A stretch of DNA of 5,668 bases from Armatimonadota bacterium (GTDB lineage: Bacteria; Armatimonadota; Zipacnadia; Zipacnadales; UBA11051): contig DPJP01000291.1 of NCBI GenBank assembly GCA_003542955.1, forward strand, positions 5,615 to 11,282, written 5' to 3'. Below the pieces are notes generated by a model. It had not been told where the DNA came from. It made no database searches and was given only the letters and a program-made list of their open reading frames with translations. Position 1 is the first letter of the stretch. The number at the start of each line of letters is the position of its first letter. Both the position numbers and the translations under genes were made by a program. Below are positions 1-5,668 of the stretch, in pieces.

Positions 1-1
1 G

Positions 2-850
2 GGGTGGAGCAACGCGCCTGCCATAACGGCCGGGATACTCGAAAACGCCGACAATCTGAAGATCATTGCCCACTCCGCGGGCTCGATCAAGCACGTTGTC
101 TCGCGCGAGGTGATCGACGAGTACCTGATCCCGCGGGGGATCGTGCTGTTTTCCGCCAACGGCGCCATTGCCTACAACGTGGCGGAGAGCGCCGTCGGCA
201 TGATCATGATGGGCTGTCACCGGTGGGCGGAGTTCGCCCAGAACTTCCGGGAGACGGGGATCTGGCGTCCGCCGAGCATCCGGGCCAACGCGCGCTTTCT
301 GATGGGCTCGACCGTCGGCGTGGTGAGCGCCTCGCAGGTCGGTCGTGAGGTCATCCGGCTGCTGAGCGTCTGGCGGGCGACGGTACTGCTCTATGACCCC
401 TATGTGACTGCCGAGCAGGCTGCCGAGATGGGCGCCGAGAAGGTCGAACTCAATGAGCTGTTCTCCCGAGCCGACCACGTGACGGTGCATGCCCCGAGCA
501 TCCCGGCTACCGACAACCTGATCGGCGCGGAGCAGTTGAGCCTGTTGCGCGACGGCGCAACACTGGTGAACACCTCGCGCGGGTCGGTCATCGACCACGC
601 GGCGCTGCTTGCGGAGGCTGCGTCGGGACGGCTGTACCTGGTGCTTGATGTCACCACACCCGAACCGTTGCCGATGGACAGCCCGTTTAGACTGCTGAGA
701 AATGTGGATATCGTCCCGCACCTGTCCGGTTCCGGCTTCTACGGGTACCACATGATCGGGACGATGACCGTCAACGCAATCGAGGCCGCATGTGCCGGCG
801 AGCCCGTGGTGGGCGCGGTCGATTACTCCAGGTACGATATACTCGCCTGA
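2..850 (+). CDS. D-isomer-specific 2-hydroxyacid dehydrogenase, 5'-truncated by the window edge
   Basis: This is an NAD-dependent cytoplasmic oxidoreductase of the D-2-hydroxyacid dehydrogenase family, which interconverts 2-oxoacids and D-2-hydroxyacids (the phosphoglycerate/glycerate dehydrogenase type). The frame is open from the first bases, so the start lies outside the window; 282 residues are visible and roughly 40-60 N-terminal residues are probably missing. The visible part starts in the N-terminal substrate-binding lobe (NLKIIAHSAGS, then NGAIAYNVAESAVGMI). It enters the Rossmann domain at about 302 and returns to the substrate lobe at the C-terminus. All three family catalytic residues are present: Arg in NTSRGSVID (578-580), Glu in TTPEPLP (662-664) and His in IVPHLSG (719-721). 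The Asp in LLYDPYV after the second strand favours NAD over NADP. The nucleotide-binding loop is odd: it reads SASQVG (326-343) where GxGxxG is usual. The substrate cannot be told from the sequence. The 140-base gap that follows suggests it is not tightly coupled to the glycosyltransferases. Confidence 0.9.
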   Translation, partial: GWSNAPAITAGILENADNLKIIAHSAGSIKHVVSREVIDEYLIPRGIVLFSANGAIAYNVAESAVGMIMMGCHRWAEFAQNFRETGIWRPPSIRANARFLMGSTVGVVSASQVGREVIRLLSVWRATVLLYDPYVTAEQAAEMGAEKVELNELFSRADHVTVHAPSIPATDNLIGAEQLSLLRDGATLVNTSRGSVIDHAALLAEAASGRLYLVLDVTTPEPLPMDSPFRLLRNVDIVPHLSGSGFYGYHMIGTMTVNAIEAACAGEPVVGAVDYSRYDILA

Positions 851-990
851 GCCCGGCGCGGAAGCGGTGGGCGGGGTTGATGTGAGCATGGGACACGGGG
901 ACCTCGAGACTGCTCCCGTGTGTCCGCTGTTGCTCACCAACCGGGCGCAGTCTCAGATGAGCGTGTCACCCGGCCGTCGGGAGCATATCC
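851..990 (+). other. Intergenic leader before the glycosyltransferase block, with an imperfect hairpin
   Basis: No gene is supported in these 140 bases; short overlapping frames here have no recognisable protein character. An imperfect inverted repeat lies at 891-925. GGACAC (891-896) and GGG (897-899) can pair with CCC (915-917) and GTGTCC (920-925), leaving a two-base bulge (918-919) and a 15-base loop. No T-run follows it, so it is not a classical intrinsic terminator. It may be an RNA element in the leader of the downstream operon, a weak terminator for the dehydrogenase, or chance in GC-rich DNA. No clear -35/-10 promoter pair was found. Confidence 0.25.
979..983 (+). promoter_or_regulatory. 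Ribosome-binding site for the GT2 gene
   Basis: GGGAG lies seven bases upstream of the ATG at 991, an ideal Shine-Dalgarno spacing. It fixes the start of the GT2 gene. The conserved N-terminal strand (LSIVIPAYNEE) then begins at residue 10, as expected for a cytosolic GT2 enzyme with no leader. Confidence 0.7.
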
Positions 991-1755
991 ATGTCGGAGC
1001 AGCAGTCACAGCCCTATCTGTCGATAGTGATACCGGCTTACAATGAAGAGAAGCGCCTGCCGCCATCGCTTCACGCGATTCTCGAGTACATGGCCGGCCG
1101 CGACTACTCATGGGATATCGTCATCATCGACGACGGCAGCACTGATGCGACCTCCGCGCTGGCCGCGGAGATACTGCGCGGCGTCGACCACACCATCCTG
1201 AGAAACGAGCCGAATCAGGGCAAGGCGCGCTCGGTGCGCCGGGGATTGCTTGAATCAAGCGGCGAGATTGCCCTGTTTACCGACTCAGACCTGTCGACGC
1301 CGATTGATGAGGCCGAGAAGCTCCTGGGCGCCATCGCCGACGGGGCCGATGTGGCAATCGCGAATCGGCAGTTGCGGGGTTCGGTCATCGAGGTCCACCA
1401 GCCCTGGTACCGTGAGTTCGCCGGACGGGCCTTCGGCACGCTCAACCGGCTGCTGCTGGGCCATGGCATCCAGGATACCCAGTGCGGTTTCAAGGCTTTC
1501 ACGCGTGCGGCGATCGAAGCGATCGCGCCGCACCAGCAGTTGTTCGGCTGGGCCTTCGATGCTGAGATGATGCTGATCGCGCGGCGGCTGGGGCTGCGGA
1601 TTGACCAACTGCCGGTGCGCTGGATCGATGCGCCCGGTACGAAGGTGAACATGTTCGTTGACGGCCCGAAGATGGTGATAGACCTGCTGCGGATCCGATG
1701 GGTCCACCGGGGCCTGCGCCCGGGAACCGCAGCGGCCGGTGGCGGGGGTCGCTGA
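991..1755 (+). CDS. GT2 family glycosyltransferase, polyprenyl/dolichyl-phosphate glucose synthase (ALG5)-like
   Basis: This 254-residue GT-A fold transferase probably moves a hexose from a nucleotide sugar (UDP-glucose or GDP-mannose type) to a polyprenyl-phosphate or similar acceptor at the cytoplasmic membrane face. Motifs in order are PAYNEE (15-20), the nucleotide-binding DDGSTD (47-52), NQGKARSVRRG (75-85), the metal-binding DSDLSTP (98-104), QDTQCGFKAF (161-170), FDAEM (189-193) with the likely catalytic acid, and GTKVN (216-220). DSDLSTP and QDTQCGFK are typical of the ALG5/dolichyl-phosphate glucose synthase branch. There is no N-terminal membrane anchor (present in eukaryotic ALG5) and no C-terminal transmembrane pair, so membrane contact would be peripheral. 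The tail after about residue 243 is Gly/Ala-rich and looks non-conserved. The next gene starts five bases after the stop, pointing to an operon with the two GT9 genes. The family assignment is firm; donor and acceptor are inferred. Confidence 0.88.
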   Translation: MSEQQSQPYLSIVIPAYNEEKRLPPSLHAILEYMAGRDYSWDIVIIDDGSTDATSALAAEILRGVDHTILRNEPNQGKARSVRRGLLESSGEIALFTDSDLSTPIDEAEKLLGAIADGADVAIANRQLRGSVIEVHQPWYREFAGRAFGTLNRLLLGHGIQDTQCGFKAFTRAAIEAIAPHQQLFGWAFDAEMMLIARRLGLRIDQLPVRWIDAPGTKVNMFVDGPKMVIDLLRIRWVHRGLRPGTAAAGGGGR

Positions 1756-1760
1756 GCACA

Positions 1761-2954
1761 ATGCGGAAGAACCTGGCGCGGAAGCTCCTGGACGCATGCA
1801 TCGGCCACGTGCTGATCGGCTGCCTGCTCGTCTATGACCTGCTCAGGCGGATAGTGGTACGCGTCCACCGCACGCCGCTTGAGCGCCTGGAGGTTCAGAG
1901 CATCCTGGTCATCAAGCTCTGCTGCCTGGGTGACGGTGTACTGGCGCTGCCGGCAATCCGTGCGCTGAAGCAACGCTACCCGGCTGCCAGGCTGACGATG
2001 ATCTGCACGCCCCGCAACACCGAGGCCTTCCGCGGCCAGGAGTTCATTGACGAATGCGTGGAGCTGCCGCTGACGGGGCTCGAGGGGCTCGGAGAGCTGT
2101 TCCGCTCCAGCCTGGGAGCCTTCCGGAAGGCCGTGGCGGCGGGCCGCGCCTGCCGGCCGCAGGTGGCTGTCGACCTTGACCTCTACTACAAGGTGACACC
2201 GATCCTGGCCTTCCTCAGCGGCGCGGCGGTGAGGGTAGGCTTCGACACGGCGGGCAAGAACCGGGCGGGGCTGTTCACCCACCGCGCCCCGCGAGCGGCC
2301 GACAAGCACGAACTCGAGTGCTTCCTGGATGTATTGGGGGCGCTGGGCATCACGACCGATGACCGCTCGACGTGCCTCTGGCAGGACCCCGAGGCCGTCG
2401 GGACGGTCCGCGAGAAGCTGCTCGGCGCCGGCATCGACCCGGGCACGGGGTACGCCGTCGTCGCACCCGGCAGCTCGCGCAACTGGCCAGAGAAGCGCTG
2501 GGCGCCGGACCGCTTCGCCGCTCTGGGCACCTGGCTGGCAGAGCGTCACGGTCTGCCCGTGGTGTTGATCGGCGCGGGCTTCGAGGCCGAACTGGCGGAG
2601 GCTATAGCCGCCGACATCCAGGGGCGTGCGGTGAGCTTCGCAGGCACGAGCTCAATCCGCGAGACTATCGAGATACTGCGCTCCGCGGCCATAGTCGTCT
2701 CCAACGACAGCGGGCCGATGCATCTGGCTGCCGCGGTCGGGGCGCCGGTTGTCGGGATATTCGGCCCCACCAATCCCGTCAAGTGGCGGCCGTGGGGCGA
2801 ACGCGCGCGCGTCGTGACGGCCGTCGATGCCTGTCCGAAGATGCCCTGCTACTACCTGTCCTCGATGCCGGAGTGCGATGCCGCCGACTGCATCGGGCGC
2901 ATCAGCGTCGAGCAGGTGAGCAACGCCGTCGATGAACTCCTGGGCACTGACTGA
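1761..2954 (+). CDS. GT9 family glycosyltransferase (heptosyltransferase-like) with N-terminal hydrophobic segment and C-terminal cysteine motif
   Basis: This 397-residue GT-B fold enzyme belongs to the family of ADP-heptose:LPS heptosyltransferases (WaaC/WaaF/WaaQ). The ATG at 1761 was chosen: it lies five bases after the GT2 stop, and the conserved region begins well inside the protein. The in-frame ATG at 1698 would add 21 Pro/Gly/Arg-rich residues overlapping the GT2 gene. The Shine-Dalgarno is weak (a G-run at 1744-1748), so translation is probably coupled to GT2. Residues about 9-35 form a hydrophobic segment flanked by Arg/Lys, likely a monotopic membrane contact. The first Rossmann domain opens with VIKLCCLGDGVLALPAIRAL (50-69), where D58 matches the catalytic Asp of the family. 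The second domain has APGSSRNWPEKRW (235-247, K245 likely binding donor phosphate), NDSGPMHLAAA (315-325) and FGPTNPVKW (334-342). Cysteines at 358, 363, 372 and 377 match the Cys pattern seen near the end of many GT9 enzymes. The exact sugar is unknown; heptose is only the family default. Confidence 0.88.
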   Translation: MRKNLARKLLDACIGHVLIGCLLVYDLLRRIVVRVHRTPLERLEVQSILVIKLCCLGDGVLALPAIRALKQRYPAARLTMICTPRNTEAFRGQEFIDECVELPLTGLEGLGELFRSSLGAFRKAVAAGRACRPQVAVDLDLYYKVTPILAFLSGAAVRVGFDTAGKNRAGLFTHRAPRAADKHELECFLDVLGALGITTDDRSTCLWQDPEAVGTVREKLLGAGIDPGTGYAVVAPGSSRNWPEKRWAPDRFAALGTWLAERHGLPVVLIGAGFEAELAEAIAADIQGRAVSFAGTSSIRETIEILRSAAIVVSNDSGPMHLAAAVGAPVVGIFGPTNPVKWRPWGERARVVTAVDACPKMPCYYLSSMPECDAADCIGRISVEQVSNAVDELLGTD

Positions 2955-2983
2955 GTGCTAACCCCCGTATCGGCAAACGAGCC

Positions 2984-4069
2984 ATGAACACCGACCTCCC
3001 GTCACAGACAATCGAGGCCCCGCGCGTTCTGATCGTCAAGCGCAGTTCGCTTGGCGATGTTGTGCTGGCCCTGCCGGTGGCATGTGCGCTCAGGGACCGC
3101 TACCCCGATGCGCATATCGCGTGGGTGGTCGAGAGCAGGTTCGCCGACGTTGTGCTGGGCCATCCGGCGCTCGACGAAGTCATACTAGTCAACCGACAGT
3201 ACCTGGGGAAGCCGCTTGAGCTGATCCGCGAGTGGTGGCGGATGCGGGGTGAACTACGCCGGCGACGCTTCGACTGGACTATCGACCTGCAGGGACTGTT
3301 CAAGAGCGCCATGTTGTTGCCGTGTTCCGGCGCCGCGCGACGTATCGGGCGCGCCGAGCACCGCCGCGAACTCTCGTACCTGCTCTACAACGAACGATCT
3401 CCCCTGCAGCCCGAGAACCTTCATGCAGTCAACCGCTACCTCGAGGTTGCCGAGTACCTGGGCTGTGACATCTCCCGCCCCCGCTTCGACCTGCCCGTGC
3501 AGCCGGGCTCCCTCGAGTGGGCGGATGCGGTCATTCGCGACGCCGCAATGCCGCCGGATCGTCCCCTTGTGGGCCTGAACGCCGGCACGTCGCACCCGCG
3601 GAAGTGCTGGCCGCCGGAGCGCTTCGTTGAGGTGGCCAACGCCGTCGGTGACGTCAACTGGGTGGTTCTCGGGGGGCCGGACGAGAAGGACCTGGCCTAC
3701 GGCATAGCCGACCAGATTCGTGGGCCGAATGTGGTGACCGCCGGCAGAACCGACCTGCCCAAGTTAGTGGCCATGCTCAGTCGGCTTGATGCCGTCATCA
3801 GCGGTGATACGGGTCCGATGCACATCTCCGCGGCGCTCGGCGTGCCGGTGGTGGCGCTGTTTGGGCCGACCAATCCCGCGACGAATGGTCCCTTCGGCCC
3901 GCAGCACCGGGTGCTTGCGCCCCGCGCGGCGGCCGAGGCGGGGAAGCCGCGGCCATCGCGCGGACCGACCTCCAGCCGTGCATGGTTCGAGCCCGATGAC
4001 CGCGACTGGATGCTCGATATCGAGGTCCCCGAGGTGATTGCGGCTCTGACCGAGGTCCTCGGCCGGTGA
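2984..4069 (+). CDS. GT9 family glycosyltransferase, heptosyltransferase I (WaaC)-like
   Basis: This 361-residue GT-B fold enzyme resembles WaaC, which adds the first heptose to Kdo in the lipopolysaccharide inner core at the cytoplasmic membrane face. Motifs are VKRSSLGDVVLALP (18-31, D25 the expected catalytic Asp), IDLQGLFKS (100-108), RIGR...RELSYLLYN (120-136), NAGTSHPRKCWPPERF (199-214, K207 the likely donor-phosphate Lys), SGDTGPMH (273-280, D275) and FGPTNP (293-298). IDLQGLFKS and the RxGR/RE.SYLLYN region are typical WaaC-type acceptor-side features. The start at 2984 is the only ATG after the in-frame stop at 2948-2950; its Shine-Dalgarno is poor. Unlike the upstream GT9 gene it has no hydrophobic N-terminal segment and lacks the C-terminal cysteines, having an Arg/Pro/Ala-rich stretch (about 314-333) instead. 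The 29-base gap after the first GT9 gene supports a shared transcript. GT9 membership is clear; a true heptosyltransferase I role is inferred, since no heptose or Kdo genes are in view. Confidence 0.9.
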   Translation: MNTDLPSQTIEAPRVLIVKRSSLGDVVLALPVACALRDRYPDAHIAWVVESRFADVVLGHPALDEVILVNRQYLGKPLELIREWWRMRGELRRRRFDWTIDLQGLFKSAMLLPCSGAARRIGRAEHRRELSYLLYNERSPLQPENLHAVNRYLEVAEYLGCDISRPRFDLPVQPGSLEWADAVIRDAAMPPDRPLVGLNAGTSHPRKCWPPERFVEVANAVGDVNWVVLGGPDEKDLAYGIADQIRGPNVVTAGRTDLPKLVAMLSRLDAVISGDTGPMHISAALGVPVVALFGPTNPATNGPFGPQHRVLAPRAAAEAGKPRPSRGPTSSRAWFEPDDRDWMLDIEVPEVIAALTEVLGR

Positions 4070-4077
4070 GCGGTCGC

Positions 4078-4103
4078 CGACGGGGGCTCGCGCCCGGCCG
4101 TCG
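4078..4103. terminator. GC-rich hairpin between convergent genes, possible bidirectional terminator
   Basis: CGACGG (4078-4083) pairs with CCGTCG (4098-4103), and GGGC (4084-4087) pairs with GCCC (4092-4095). The loop is TCGC (4088-4091) and a two-base GG bulge lies on the 3' side (4096-4097). The hairpin fills most of the 34-base gap between the GT9 stop (4069) and the minus-strand stop codon (4106-4104). Its place between two converging genes fits a shared transcription end or a block to read-through. No T-run follows on either strand, so it is not a canonical intrinsic terminator; GC-rich genomes often lack one. Confidence 0.4.
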
Positions 4104-5531
4104 CTACGCCTGCTTCGCGGTCTGTGACATCCCCCAGCGGGTGGTACTGACCTCACTCTGTGGCGCCTGCGGCAGCTCTCCGGGGGTCAGAGTCCCGGCC
4201 AACTCGACGGAGGCGTCCTCGATTGCCTTGCCGGCCTCCTTCACGAGCTTGCTGCTCATCGCCAGCCGGACCTCGTAGCCGCCCCCGTTGGGGCCGAAGG
4301 CGTCCTCCGTCGGCACATAGCCGATGCAGCCGTTGGCCAGCTCGACCACCCAGGTGAAGGGGAACTGCGAGCGCTCCTTGATGTTGAGTCCGAACTGGCA
4401 GAAGTACTCCGCCGGATTGGCCAGGTAGACCGCCGGCCCGACCTGCACGGCCTGGACCTCACAGCTCACGCGCGGCTCGGCCCTGTTGCTCTCGTACAGG
4501 AGTATGGTCTCGCGCGCGAACCAGCGGTTGTGGTCCTCCGGTGCGTCCGACTGCCACAGCGCCAGCGCCTCCTCGTACCGTTCGCGACTCACCTCGCGCG
4601 TGTGGATCTCCAGCAGCGTCTGCCCTGCGGCCACCGGCAGCAGCTCCGCTGGCTCGGCCATTGCCAGTATCTTGAGGGCCTCCGCCCCGACCTTCTGGCC
4701 CACCCGCCGCGACCACTTCTCCCCGGATTCGCGTTCCTGCAGGGACAGGTTGTCAACCTGGGTGACGTCGCCGCATGCACCGTTGAGGAAAACGACCTCG
4801 CCCCCACCCATGCCGCCGGTGACGGCCCTGCGCATCCAGTGTATCCAGTCGGCGGAGGCGCCGGGATTGCCCGTGGTGCCGTGGCAGGTGAAGTTCACGA
4901 CGCAGCCGAGGAACTCCCCGTCCGCGGTCCACGCCCCGAGCACGCCGACCTCCGGGTCGACGGGTCCGGCCGGGCCGATGATGTCGGGGTTGCCCTTGCC
5001 CGGATGCGTCGAGGTGACGCCGTCTTTCATGATGAAGCGGCGGTTGAAGGCCACCGTCGGCTCCTCTCCCCTGCCGACGGAGAGCAGCGCGTCTTGCCGA
5101 GTACGCCATGCCTCGATTACCGCCGTGGCTATCTGGCCCGCAACATGCTCGAGATAGCAGACATCCGCCGCGGTCGAGTGCTCCCGCGCCAGGTACTCGC
5201 ACAACTCCGGGTCGGAGGCGTGCGCAAACTCGCCGGGTCGCGCGCCCACGGTCGGGCCGCCGCTGTGGGTGTGAGAGCTGCCCACGAGCACATTCGCGCC
5301 GGCGATGCCTGTCTTCCGTTCAATGGTCGCCCGCGCCGCCTCGACAACCGAGCGCTTGACCGAGAGCGTGTCGAGCCCCACGAGGGCAACCACGGCCCCC
5401 TCCGCCTCGATGACACAGGCCTTGGCGCAGCACGGGTCATGGATGGCCTCGTGGAAGGCCTTCCTGAAGCCGCCCGGCCTCTCCATCCCGATCGATGGGG
5501 TGATATCCGCGGATGCGAAGCCTGCTTTCAT
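4104..5531 (-). CDS. Neutral/alkaline ceramidase N-terminal-domain family protein, short leaderless form
   Basis: This 475-residue protein resembles the N-terminal catalytic domain of neutral/alkaline non-lysosomal ceramidases, zinc-dependent amidases. It starts directly with MKAGFASADITPSIG, the family's opening strand, with no signal peptide, so it is probably cytoplasmic, whereas characterised ceramidases are secreted or membrane-bound. Likely zinc ligands are the histidines in SSHTHSGG (85-92), H217 in NFTCHGTTGN (213-222), E375 in NPAEYFCQFG (372-381) and a Tyr in or near ANGCIGYVPTEDAF (399-412). The loop corresponding to the ceramidase GDVSPN nucleophile motif reads GACGDVTQVD (251-260), with Thr257 in place of Ser. 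The protein ends about where the catalytic domain ends; the C-terminal Ig-like domain of true ceramidases (650-780 residues) is missing. The ATG at 5531 was preferred over an in-frame start 44 codons upstream because of an ideal Shine-Dalgarno and the conserved N-terminus. Ceramide is therefore doubtful as substrate; another amide or ester is possible. Confidence 0.87.
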   Translation of the reverse strand: MKAGFASADITPSIGMERPGGFRKAFHEAIHDPCCAKACVIEAEGAVVALVGLDTLSVKRSVVEAARATIERKTGIAGANVLVGSSHTHSGGPTVGARPGEFAHASDPELCEYLAREHSTAADVCYLEHVAGQIATAVIEAWRTRQDALLSVGRGEEPTVAFNRRFIMKDGVTSTHPGKGNPDIIGPAGPVDPEVGVLGAWTADGEFLGCVVNFTCHGTTGNPGASADWIHWMRRAVTGGMGGGEVVFLNGACGDVTQVDNLSLQERESGEKWSRRVGQKVGAEALKILAMAEPAELLPVAAGQTLLEIHTREVSRERYEEALALWQSDAPEDHNRWFARETILLYESNRAEPRVSCEVQAVQVGPAVYLANPAEYFCQFGLNIKERSQFPFTWVVELANGCIGYVPTEDAFGPNGGGYEVRLAMSSKLVKEAGKAIEDASVELAGTLTPGELPQAPQSEVSTTRWGMSQTAKQA

Positions 5532-5538
5532 GCTTGTC

Positions 5539-5543
5539 CCTCC
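5539..5543 (-). promoter_or_regulatory. Strong Shine-Dalgarno for the ceramidase-like gene
   Basis: On the minus strand, GGAGG lies exactly seven bases before the ATG at 5531-5529. This decides the start against the longer in-frame possibility beginning at 5663, whose extra 44 residues are Arg/His/Gly-rich and unlike any part of the family. Confidence 0.8.
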
Positions 5544-5668
5544 AGGCGCCTGCCGGCGCTGCCGGTGTCTGTCTGCACACAGCCCACTGAGGGCCTGAGA
5601 ATCGTGATTTCCGCGCCTGTGCGGGCGGTACCTTGTCCTGCCGTGGGCCGCATCGGCATCCACATCGC
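5544..5668 (-). other. Region upstream of the ceramidase-like gene, no firm gene
   Basis: No supported gene or clear promoter is seen. All three minus-strand frames are open to the window edge, as expected by chance in short GC-rich DNA. One of them ends at a TGA (5530-5528) that overlaps the ceramidase-like ATG as ATGA, so the tail of an upstream, translationally coupled gene is possible; its 46 visible residues match nothing I recognise. A perfect five-base hairpin with a three-base loop (5553-5565) lies ten bases upstream of the Shine-Dalgarno. A weaker inverted repeat lies at 5580-5597. Confidence 0.25.

Noticed and set aside
838..843. TATACT, a good -10 promoter match at the end of the dehydrogenase gene
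   Set aside because: No matching -35 box lies 16-18 bases upstream and there is no TG extension. A single hexamer is too weak to call a promoter.
792..1046. 84-codon plus-strand frame bridging the dehydrogenase end, the gap and the GT2 start
   Set aside because: It overlaps two real genes in another frame, shows no protein-like conservation signals, and its start has no convincing ribosome-binding site.
1698..1760. Alternative upstream ATG for the first GT9 gene
   Set aside because: It would add 21 low-complexity residues overlapping the GT2 gene and has no Shine-Dalgarno. The ATG at 1761 sits just after the GT2 stop and gives a more natural N-terminus.
1215..2549. Long minus-strand open frame of 444 codons opposite the GT2 and first GT9 genes
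   Set aside because: Its product is an Arg/Ala/Pro/Ser-rich shadow with no family motifs, and the plus strand in the same place encodes two clear glycosyltransferases. It results from GC-rich codon use.
2372..2935. 187-codon plus-strand frame inside the first GT9 gene
   Set aside because: It is an Arg/Gly-rich out-of-frame shadow; the GT9 frame carries all the conserved motifs across the same bases.
5532..5663. N-terminal extension of the ceramidase-like protein by 44 residues
   Set aside because: The extension is Arg/His/Gly-rich, is not a signal peptide, and is less likely than the start at 5531, which has GGAGG at ideal spacing.

Overview
This GC-rich window carries five protein-coding genes and no sign of mobile elements, CRISPR arrays, tRNAs or rRNAs. 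Third codon positions are strongly G/C. Four genes lie on the plus strand and one converges on them from the minus strand. No gene names the organism. The mix of a planctomycete/Armatimonadota-style 2-hydroxyacid dehydrogenase, a GT2 plus two GT9 glycosyltransferases, and a short leaderless neutral-ceramidase-like protein suggests a Gram-negative-type environmental bacterium (PVC group, Armatimonadota or a similar phylum known mostly from metagenomes). This is an inference from protein style, not a proof.

Layout: (1) 2-850, the 3' part of a D-isomer-specific 2-hydroxyacid dehydrogenase, cut by the left edge. (2) 851-990, a 140-base gap with one imperfect hairpin and a good ribosome-binding site at its right end. 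(3) 991-4069, a compact three-gene glycosyltransferase block: a GT2 enzyme of the polyprenyl/dolichyl-phosphate glucose synthase type, then two different GT9 (heptosyltransferase-fold) enzymes. The spacings are 5 and 29 bases, so it is very probably one operon. (4) 4070-4103, a 34-base convergent intergenic gap almost filled by a GC-rich hairpin. (5) 5531-4104 on the minus strand, a 475-residue protein of the neutral/alkaline ceramidase N-terminal-domain family with a strong Shine-Dalgarno. (6) 5532-5668, the region upstream of that gene, with no convincing gene.

The three glycosyltransferases read as a small cell-envelope glycan module. The GT2 enzyme could make a lipid-linked or otherwise activated hexose. 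The two GT9 enzymes would add heptose or other sugars to a lipopolysaccharide-core-like acceptor at the inner face of the cytoplasmic membrane. The flanking dehydrogenase and ceramidase-like hydrolase look like separate catabolic or housekeeping genes; nothing in the sequence ties them to the glycan module. I see no clearly new system here. The most notable points are altered key motifs in both flanking enzymes and the marked divergence between the two adjacent GT9 enzymes.
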